From positions 1 through 64,000 of the forward strand of contig NZ_JADNYM010000011.1 of assembly GCF_015708085.1 (NCBI RefSeq): a DNA stretch of 64,000 nt, in the 5' to 3' direction. Positions 58,202-64,000 of the stretch are shown piece by piece (the first letter of the stretch is position 1; each line of letters begins with the position of its first letter). The stretch is from Arthrobacter terrae. GTDB lineage: Bacteria; Actinomycetota; Actinomycetes; Actinomycetales; Micrococcaceae. Below the pieces are notes generated by a model. That model was not told the DNA's origin, did no database searches, and saw only the letters and a list, made by a program, of their open reading frames with translations. Both the position numbers and the translations under genes were made by a program.

Positions 58202-59344
58202 ATGACCTCCGAAGTAATTTCTCCGTCCCTGATCCCGACCCTGCCGGGGCACACATATGTCGATGAGGATATTTTCCGTGCTGAACAGGAAGAGATCTTC
58301 GAGAAGATGTGGTTTTGCGCGGTGCTGTCCGCTGACCTGACGAAGCCGGGATCGTACAAAACGGTGCAGGTAGGCCGCGAAAGCGTGCTGATCAACCGCA
58401 CTCGCAAGGGTGAGGTGCGGGCGTTCTTCAACATCTGCCGGCACCGCGGCGTGAAGTTGTGCATGGAGGAAGCCGGTGTTGTCGGCCGGGCCTTCCAATG
58501 CCCGTACCATGCCTGGACGTATGACTTCGAGGGCAAGCTCATTGCCGCGCCGAACCTGACAAAGATGCCGGACATCGACCGGCAGGAATACGGCCTGGTG
58601 AAGATCGCGGTGCGCGAATACATGGGCTATGTCTGGGTTTGCCTGGCGGACGAACCACCATCGTTCGAAGCAGACGTGATCGGCGCCATCGAGGAGCGGC
58701 TGGGTGACCTGCGCGCCATTGAGGGGTACGACATCGCGCATCTTAGCCTTGGCCGGCGCATTAGGTACGATGTGAAAGCCAACTGGAAGCTCATCATCGA
58801 GAACTTCATGGAGTGCTACCACTGCGCCACAATCCACCCGGAGCTCACCGAGGTCCTGCCGGAGTTCGCCGACGGCCTTGCGGCCCAGTTCTTCGTCGGA
58901 CATGGCGCCGAATTCGGCGAAGACATCAAGGGCTTTACCGTGGACGGTTCCGAAGGCCTGGAGCGGATTACCGGGATCGACGACGAGCAGGACCGCCGCT
59001 ACTACGCCATCACGATCAAGCCCACGGTTTTCGTCAATCTGGTGCCGGATCACGTCATCATCCACCGGATGTTCCCGATGGCTGCGGACCACACCATTGT
59101 CGAATGTGATTGGCTTTACCTGCCCAGTGTGGTGGACTCCGGCAAAGATCTCACCGCTTCCGTCGAGCTCTTCGACCGGGTCAACCGGCAGGACTTTGAC
59201 GCCTGCGAGCGCTGCCAACCGTCCATGGGATCACGCATCTACGCCAAGGGCGGCGTTCTGGTGCCCAGCGAGCATCACATTGCGGTCTTCCATGACTGGG
59301 TGACGAGCAGGATCAGCGCCGCCGGTAGCCCAGCTTCTCACTGA
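58202..59344 (+). CDS. Rieske oxygenase alpha subunit, probable glycine betaine demethylase
   Basis: A 380-aa ring-hydroxylating-type oxygenase. The Rieske domain ligands are CRHRGVKLC (CxH) and CPYHAWTYDF (CxxH); the mononuclear iron site is NFMECYHCATIHPEL with HxxxxH. Related proteins (GbcA, stachydrine and carnitine oxygenases) demethylate quaternary amines, and the neighbours (betaine supply on one side, dimethylglycine oxidase on the other) leave exactly the betaine-to-dimethylglycine step open. The substrate is therefore inferred, not shown. The 3' end overlaps the convergent IclR gene by 32 bp. Confidence 0.88.
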   Translation: MTSEVISPSLIPTLPGHTYVDEDIFRAEQEEIFEKMWFCAVLSADLTKPGSYKTVQVGRESVLINRTRKGEVRAFFNICRHRGVKLCMEEAGVVGRAFQCPYHAWTYDFEGKLIAAPNLTKMPDIDRQEYGLVKIAVREYMGYVWVCLADEPPSFEADVIGAIEERLGDLRAIEGYDIAHLSLGRRIRYDVKANWKLIIENFMECYHCATIHPELTEVLPEFADGLAAQFFVGHGAEFGEDIKGFTVDGSEGLERITGIDDEQDRRYYAITIKPTVFVNLVPDHVIIHRMFPMAADHTIVECDWLYLPSVVDSGKDLTASVELFDRVNRQDFDACERCQPSMGSRIYAKGGVLVPSEHHIAVFHDWVTSRISAAGSPASH

Positions 59345-60137
59345 CCTGCTCCCCGGTCTGCTTGAGCTCCTCAAGCAGACCGGGTATTGCTTTGGGGTCG
59401 AACCGAAAGGCCGGCCCGGAGATGCTGATGGCCGCGATCGTAACGCCGCGATGGTCGCGTACCGGTACAGCGACGGCATTGAGCCCTATCTCCAGCTCCG
59501 AATAGGAGGTGGCAAACCCGTTTGCCGCGGCGGCGATGAGCTGCTTTTCCAGTGCTGGACGGGACGTTACCGTACTCTCGGTGAGGGCCGGCTGGCCGGA
59601 TTCCTTCAGGATTTGCCCACGTTCCGCGGTGTCCAGGGACGCCAGCAGGATCTTGCCGCTGGAGGTCGCATGGACCGGTGTCAGGCTGCCCATCCAGTCG
59701 GAGGTGGCCAGTGCGGACGGGCCCATTGCCTGATCGACATTGACGGCAAAATTCGAGCGCAGTACCGCCAGATTCACTGTTTCCTGGAATTTATCAGCCA
59801 GCGCGTGCAGGAAGGGGCGGGCCTCGGCAGCCACGTTCAGACGTCCGGGGATGGAACTGGCCAGGCGCAGGATGCCGAAGCCGAGCTGATATTTGCCGCG
59901 TTCGTGGTCCTGCTGGGCCATGTCCCGGGCATCCAGGGCGCTCAGGAGACGGGAAGCCGTCGATTTGTGGACCCCCATTTCGTCCGCAATTTCACTGACC
60001 CCGGCACCGCCGGTGCGAGCCAGGATCTCCAGTACGGTGATGGCGCGGTCCACAGACTGCACCCCGCCCCGGGAGGAGGAACTTTCCGGATCGGTCAAAC
60101 CTGCGGGTAAGGCATCGGGGGATCTGTCGGCAACCAT
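59313..60137 (-). CDS. IclR family transcriptional regulator (betaine cluster)
   Basis: A 274-aa protein from the ATG complementary to 60135-60137. The DNA-binding domain is VQSVDRAITVLEILARTGGAGVSEIADEMGVHKSTASRLLSAL-like, and the effector domain includes LAVLRSNFAVNVDQAMG, THATSSGKILLA-type VHATSSGKILLAS, FATSYSELEIGLNAVAVPV and AISISGPAFRF. It is convergent with, and overlaps, the oxygenase gene, so it is well placed to regulate the oxygenase and betaine genes through the inverted repeat at 56731-56771. The first 30 residues are disordered. Confidence 0.92.
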   Translation of the reverse strand: MVADRSPDALPAGLTDPESSSSRGGVQSVDRAITVLEILARTGGAGVSEIADEMGVHKSTASRLLSALDARDMAQQDHERGKYQLGFGILRLASSIPGRLNVAAEARPFLHALADKFQETVNLAVLRSNFAVNVDQAMGPSALATSDWMGSLTPVHATSSGKILLASLDTAERGQILKESGQPALTESTVTSRPALEKQLIAAAANGFATSYSELEIGLNAVAVPVRDHRGVTIAAISISGPAFRFDPKAIPGLLEELKQTGEQVSEKLGYRRR

Positions 60138-60345
60138 ACCTTCATGCTCCCAGACTTGCCGGCGGGGATGAGACGCGCCCGGCCTCGGCGAAGCCCCGCC
60201 TGCGCGGCCATGATGGCCGCGCCCGGCACCGGGGCGAGCTGCGGAACGCCGGTTCATTCTGCGTAATGTTCAGACCTTGGTTTTCGCACCCGTACTTCCT
60301 GCGCACAGTTGCGGCCTAACTTTGCGTAGCTTTCACCGCGGAGGC
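60138..60345. other. 208-bp gap with a GC-rich dyad
   Basis: The gap between the IclR and GntR genes (both minus strand) contains GCGGCCATGATGGCCGC, a near-perfect dyad inside a longer GC-rich foldable segment at about 60186-60230. It may end the GntR transcript. No coding frame is supported. Confidence 0.45.
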
Positions 60346-61029
60346 TTAGAGAACGCTGCGGATGGTCTTTTCAAAACTTGTCACGTGCTCCAGCGCCAAT
60401 TCGGCTGCCAAGGTGGCGTCGCCGTCGGCGATTGATTCCAGCAGCCGGATGTGTTCGGTGATGTGGCCGCTGACCGAGGGGACCTTGTCCAGCACCAGGC
60501 ACCAGATCCGGGTGGCCAGATTGTCGTATCGGATCAGGGCATCCTCCAGATGCGGGTTGGCGGCCGCCTTGTAGATCAGCCGATGCACGGTGAGGTCATA
60601 CCGCATCAGCTCGCGCTGGTCCCGCGATTGAGCATCCAAGGTGCCGATGGTGGCTGCCACGGCGAGCAGTTCGGCGCGCAGTGCAGGGGTGGCGCGCAGT
60701 GCGGCGCGGCGGGCAGCGAGCGGCTCGAGCAGCTGCCGGATTTCGGAGACGTCAGCCAGTTCCGTGATATCGACGATGGTCGCAAATGTGCCGCGGCGGG
60801 GGTAGGAGACCACCAGGTGGTCAATTTCAAGTTTCTTCAGCGCCTCACGGACCGGCGTGCGGCCCACCTGCAGTTCGGCGGCCAGTTGCCCGTCATTGAG
60901 CGGCTCACCCGGCCTGATCTCCAGCATGATCAGCTTGTCGCGGATCCTCCGGTAAGCGGACTCCGCCAGGGACAGTTCTTCGGTTTCCGTTTCGGCTTCG
61001 GCGGGCGGCAATTGCGGCAGGGCGTTCAC
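60346..61029 (-). CDS. GntR family regulator with FCD domain
   Basis: A 227-aa protein from a GTG start behind AGGAACC. The winged helix is SAYRRIRDKLIMLEIRPGEPLNDGQLAAELQVGRTPVREALKKLE-like; the C-terminal helical FCD domain contains ISEIRQLLEPLAARRAAL-type text (VSEIRQLLEPLAAR), MRYDLTVHRLIYKAAANPHLEDAL and GHITEHIRLLESIADGD, with Asp/His residues that in this family bind metal and ligand. It is divergent from glyA-soxBD, with a 14-bp palindrome between the two, so it most likely regulates the sarcosine oxidation operon. Confidence 0.93.
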   Translation of the reverse strand: MNALPQLPPAEAETETEELSLAESAYRRIRDKLIMLEIRPGEPLNDGQLAAELQVGRTPVREALKKLEIDHLVVSYPRRGTFATIVDITELADVSEIRQLLEPLAARRAALRATPALRAELLAVAATIGTLDAQSRDQRELMRYDLTVHRLIYKAAANPHLEDALIRYDNLATRIWCLVLDKVPSVSGHITEHIRLLESIADGDATLAAELALEHVTSFEKTIRSVL

Positions 61030-61090
61030 ATCGGTTCCTGACTGTGCTCTAGGTTCGCGGTGACATCCGGGGAGGTTCCGGGTGGTGCTA

Positions 61091-61119
61091 TTGACTATTT
61101 GTGAGATTGATCATAGCAT
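61091..61119 (+). promoter_or_regulatory. Probable promoter of the glyA-sox operon
   Basis: TTGACT (61091-61096) and TAGCAT (61114-61119) are spaced by 17 bases about 90 bp before glyA. The palindromic operator candidate starts 10 bases after the -10, covering the expected transcription start. Confidence 0.6.
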
Positions 61120-61128
61120 TCAAACAAC

Positions 61129-61142
61129 ACTGATATATCAGT
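61129..61142. promoter_or_regulatory. 14-bp perfect palindrome, candidate GntR operator
   Basis: ACTGATATATCAGT reads identically on both strands and lies between the divergent GntR/FCD gene and glyA, just downstream of a promoter-like sequence. FCD-type GntR proteins usually bind short AT-centred palindromes of this kind, and the position would block transcription initiation of glyA-sox. Confidence 0.7.
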
Positions 61143-61205
61143 AAACCCGAATCTAACATTTCACTGAACATTTCACCGAATGGCTTTACTTCAAAGGAGA
61201 CACCG

Positions 61206-62537
61206 ATGGCAGACCTGCTCACCGACCCATTGTCCGAAGTCGACGCAGAGGTCGACGAGGCCATTTCCCACGAGCTGCTCCGACAGCAGTCCACTCTGGA
61301 GATGATCGCTTCCGAGAACTTTGCTCCGGCGGCAGTCATGGCCGCGCAAGGATCGGTACTGACGAATAAGTACGCCGAGGGGTATCCCGGAAAGCGCTAC
61401 TACGGCGGCTGTGAGCACGTGGACGTCATCGAACAGCTGGCCATTGACCGGGTCAAGGCCCTCTTTGGTGCCGAAGCCGCCAATGTCCAGCCGCATTCCG
61501 GCGCGCAGGCCAATGCGGCCGCAATGGCCGCGCTGCTGACGCCGGGCGACACCATCATGGGTCTGGATCTGGCCCATGGCGGCCACCTTACGCACGGGAT
61601 GCGGCTCAATTTCTCCGGAAAGCTCTATAACGTGGTTCCCTATCATGTGCGCAAGACGGACCTGTTGGTGGACATGGCAGAGGTGGAGGCGCTGGCGCTC
61701 GAGCACCGTCCGCAGCTGATAGTGGCCGGCTGGTCCGCGTACTCCCGCCAGCTGGATTTTGCCGAATTCCGCCGGATTGCCGATCTGGTAGGTGCCTACC
61801 TGATGGTCGACATGGCCCATTTTGCCGGGCTGGTGGCCGCGGGCCTGCACCCGAATCCGGTACCTTACGCTGACGTAGTCACGACGACGACGCACAAAAC
61901 CCTGGGTGGGCCCCGGGGAGGTGTGATCCTTAGCAAGCAGACCCTGGCCAAGAAGATCAACAGCGCCGTTTTCCCCGGTCAGCAGGGCGGACCGCTGGAG
62001 CACGTAATTGCAGCCAAGGCGGTGGCCTTCAAGCTCGCCGCGGGCGCGGAATTTGCGGACCGCCAGCGGCGTACGCTGGCGGGCGCTGCGATTCTGGCCG
62101 AGCGTTTACTGGCCGACGACGTCGCGGCCGCCGGAATCTCCGTGGTCACCGGTGGCACGGATGTCCATTTGGTCCTGGTGGATCTGCGGCACTCCGAGCT
62201 GGACGGGCAGCAGGGGGAAGACCGTCTGCATCGGATCGGCATCACGGTTAACCGAAACGCCGTCCCCTTCGACCCGCGACCGCCGATGATTTCCTCCGGG
62301 CTGCGGATCGGCACCCCTGCACTGGCAACCCGCGGGTTCGGCGCTGCCGACTTCACCGAGGTGGCGGACATAATCGCCGCAGCGCTGCTCCCCGACTTCG
62401 GGGCCGACGACGAAGCCGCACTGAGCGCCCGCGTGGGTGCACTGGCTGAGAAGTACCCGCTTTACCCCCACCTTCAGAGTGGCGGCGGCTCGTCCGCCGC
62501 CGAATCCACAGCAGATCTGATCGGAGCCGGAGCATGA
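61206..62537 (+). CDS. glyA: Serine hydroxymethyltransferase
   Basis: A 443-aa PLP enzyme from an ATG behind AAAGGAGACACC. Landmarks are [76 protein letters not shown], and [14 protein letters not shown] with the PLP lysine, then [20 protein letters not shown]. It interconverts glycine plus methylene-THF with serine plus THF. Its stop overlaps the soxB start (ATGA), so it is a dedicated copy tied to sarcosine oxidation. A second, housekeeping glyA elsewhere in the genome would be expected. Confidence 0.96.
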   Translation: MADLLTDPLSEVDAEVDEAISHELLRQQSTLEMIASENFAPAAVMAAQGSVLTNKYAEGYPGKRYYGGCEHVDVIEQLAIDRVKALFGAEAANVQPHSGAQANAAAMAALLTPGDTIMGLDLAHGGHLTHGMRLNFSGKLYNVVPYHVRKTDLLVDMAEVEALALEHRPQLIVAGWSAYSRQLDFAEFRRIADLVGAYLMVDMAHFAGLVAAGLHPNPVPYADVVTTTTHKTLGGPRGGVILSKQTLAKKINSAVFPGQQGGPLEHVIAAKAVAFKLAAGAEFADRQRRTLAGAAILAERLLADDVAAAGISVVTGGTDVHLVLVDLRHSELDGQQGEDRLHRIGITVNRNAVPFDPRPPMISSGLRIGTPALATRGFGAADFTEVADIIAAALLPDFGADDEAALSARVGALAEKYPLYPHLQSGGGSSAAESTADLIGAGA

Positions 62538-63754
62538 CAACCGAACATCTCCCCGAACACCCGGACTTCCTCTGGCGCAACCCGGACCCCAAAAAGTCCT
62601 ATGACGCCGTCATCGTCGGCGGCGGCGGCCATGGCCTGGCCACCGCGTACTTTCTGGCCAAAAACCACGGCATGACAAATATCGCCGTGTTGGAAAAGGG
62701 CTGGCTGGCCGGCGGGAACATGGCCCGTAACACCACGATCATCCGGTCGAATTATCTTTGGGATGAAAGTGCCGCCATCTATGAGCACTCGCTGAAGTTG
62801 TGGGAAATTCTGCCGGAGGAGCTGGAGTACGACTTTCTCTTTAGCCAGCGCGGTGTGATGAACCTGGCCCATACCCTCGGTGATGTCCGCGAAAGCATGC
62901 GCCGGGTCGGTGCCAATAAACTCAACGGCGTCGATGCGGAATGGCTGGACCCAAAGCAGGTCAAGGAGCTGTGCCCGATCCTGAACGTCAGCGACAACAT
63001 CCGCTACCCGGTCATGGGGGCCACCTACCAGCCGCGGGCGGGCATCGCCAAGCACGACCACGTGGCCTGGGCCTTTGCGCGCAAATGCGACGAAATGGGT
63101 GTAGACATCATCCAGAACTGCGAAGTCACCGGCTTCCTCAAGGATGGCAATAAGGTTGTCGGTGTTAAGACCAACCGGGGCACGATCAACACCGAAAAGG
63201 TGGGGTTGTGCGCGGCAGGGCACAGCTCGGTACTGGCTGAAATGGCCGGCTTCCGGCTGCCGATCCAATCGCACCCTCTGCAGGCGCTGGTCTCGGAACT
63301 GCACGAGCAGGTACACCCCACGGTGGTCATGTCCAACCATGTCCACGTCTACGTTTCCCAGGCGCATAAAGGGGAACTGGTGATGGGAGCCGGGGTGGAT
63401 TCCTACAACGGGTACGGCCAGCGCGGATCCTTCCACGTGATTGAGGAACAGATGGCTGCCGCCGTCGAACTTTTCCCGATTTTTGCGCGTGCCCACGTAC
63501 TGCGCACCTGGGGCGGCATCGTCGACACCACTCTGGACGCCTCGCCCATAGTCGGGCTTTCCCCGGTGGAGAACATGTACGTGAACTGCGGGTGGGGGAC
63601 CGGCGGATTCAAGGGAACCCCGGCGGCCGGACTGACCTTTGCGCACACCATCGCCACCGGCGCTCCGCATGCTTTGAATAAGCCGTTCTCACTGGAACGT
63701 TTCGAGACCGGCGCCCTGATCGACGAACACGGCGCCGCCGCCGTGGCCCACTAG
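62534..63754 (+). CDS. soxB: Heterotetrameric sarcosine oxidase, beta subunit
   Basis: A 406-aa flavoprotein. [25 protein letters not shown] is the FAD motif, with [27 protein letters not shown] next, which is typical of SoxB. The rest, including [50 protein letters not shown] and [16 protein letters not shown], follows the family. It oxidises sarcosine to glycine and, with the alpha subunit, passes the methyl carbon to THF. It overlaps glyA by 4 bp and precedes soxD by 21 bp. Confidence 0.96.
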   Translation: MTTEHLPEHPDFLWRNPDPKKSYDAVIVGGGGHGLATAYFLAKNHGMTNIAVLEKGWLAGGNMARNTTIIRSNYLWDESAAIYEHSLKLWEILPEELEYDFLFSQRGVMNLAHTLGDVRESMRRVGANKLNGVDAEWLDPKQVKELCPILNVSDNIRYPVMGATYQPRAGIAKHDHVAWAFARKCDEMGVDIIQNCEVTGFLKDGNKVVGVKTNRGTINTEKVGLCAAGHSSVLAEMAGFRLPIQSHPLQALVSELHEQVHPTVVMSNHVHVYVSQAHKGELVMGAGVDSYNGYGQRGSFHVIEEQMAAAVELFPIFARAHVLRTWGGIVDTTLDASPIVGLSPVENMYVNCGWGTGGFKGTPAAGLTFAHTIATGAPHALNKPFSLERFETGALIDEHGAAAVAH

Positions 63755-63775
63755 AGGAAGTAAGGAGCCAGAAGA

Positions 63776-64000
63776 ATGTTGCTGTTTTCATGCCCCAACT
63801 GCGGGCCGCGTGACGAGACCGAGTTCCATTATGGCGGCCAGGCGCACGTGCCCTATCCGAAAGATGCGGATGCGCTGACCGATAAGGAATGGTCTGAGTT
63901 CTTGTTCTACCGTGACAACACCCGCGGCGACTTTGCCGAGCGCTGGGTCCACAGCACCGGCTGCCGGCAATGGTTCAACATGCTGCGGGATACCGTCAGC
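63776..64000 (+). CDS. soxD: Heterotetrameric sarcosine oxidase, delta subunit (cut by right edge)
   Basis: The first 75 codons of a small subunit of about 90-100 aa. It starts MLLFSCPNCGPRDETEFHYGG, with the zinc-binding CPNCG motif, and continues with DKEWSEFLFYRDNTRGDFAERWVH and GCRQWFNMLRDT, all typical of SoxD. The order glyA-soxB-soxD predicts soxA and soxG just beyond the window. The ribosome-binding site is in TAAGGAGCC upstream of the ATG. Confidence 0.95.
   Translation, partial: MLLFSCPNCGPRDETEFHYGGQAHVPYPKDADALTDKEWSEFLFYRDNTRGDFAERWVHSTGCRQWFNMLRDTVS

Overview
The window is a GC-rich actinobacterial chromosome segment, most likely from the Micrococcaceae (Arthrobacter or a close relative). 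This rests on recalled family resemblance, not on a search. The supporting genes are an actinobacterial XPB helicase with its helicase-associated partner, a CspB-type cold shock protein followed by a DUF3027 gene, PcrA, cell-wall hydrolases behind c-di-AMP riboswitches, and a dimethylglycine oxidase very close to the Arthrobacter globiformis enzyme. No rRNA, insertion sequence, prophage or CRISPR array is visible. One tRNA, tRNA-Arg(CCT), is present.

Layout. 1-15 kb is mostly core functions: an unidentified low-complexity gene cut by the left edge, a VOC protein, a sugar isomerase/epimerase-type TIM barrel, a methyltransferase with a tandem-repeat N-terminus, the XPB helicase pair, cold shock protein, SerC and a DtxR-type regulator. 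Then come three secreted cell-wall hydrolases (one M23, two NlpC/P60) with two c-di-AMP (ydaO-yuaA) riboswitches, and an HNH nuclease. 15-19 kb holds molybdenum-cofactor and formate dehydrogenase maturation genes (mobA, DUF6457, moeA, fdhD). 19-35 kb holds a GH38 alpha-mannosidase, a cystine-type ABC importer, an ABC exporter, the tRNA, membrane proteins, an inositol-phosphatase-family enzyme, pcrA, sucCD and a LOG-family protein.

35.8-64 kb is the accessory centrepiece: a catabolic island in which two routes meet at sarcosine. The creatinine route has an NCS1 permease, creatininase, an MHS-family transporter, creatinase, an IclR regulator and a cupin. The choline/betaine route has an ABC betaine importer with a two-in-one permease, choline dehydrogenase, betaine aldehyde dehydrogenase, a probable three-component Rieske betaine demethylase and dimethylglycine oxidase. 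Sarcosine then passes to GlyA plus a heterotetrameric sarcosine oxidase (soxB, soxD, running off the right edge). The folate-bound C1 units released can go to serine through GlyA or to formate through PurU. The fdhD/moeA/mobA block elsewhere in the window would support a formate dehydrogenase, which is not itself seen here.

Regulatory DNA stands out. A 13-bp perfect inverted repeat carries back-to-back TTGACA boxes between the ferredoxin-led eight-gene minus-strand operon and the reductase/oxygenase operon. A 14-bp perfect palindrome lies between a GntR/FCD regulator and glyA-sox. TTGCAA repeats precede the transporter-creatinase operon. A second theme is in-frame tandem repeats (often 15 bp) in termini and linkers of otherwise conserved proteins.
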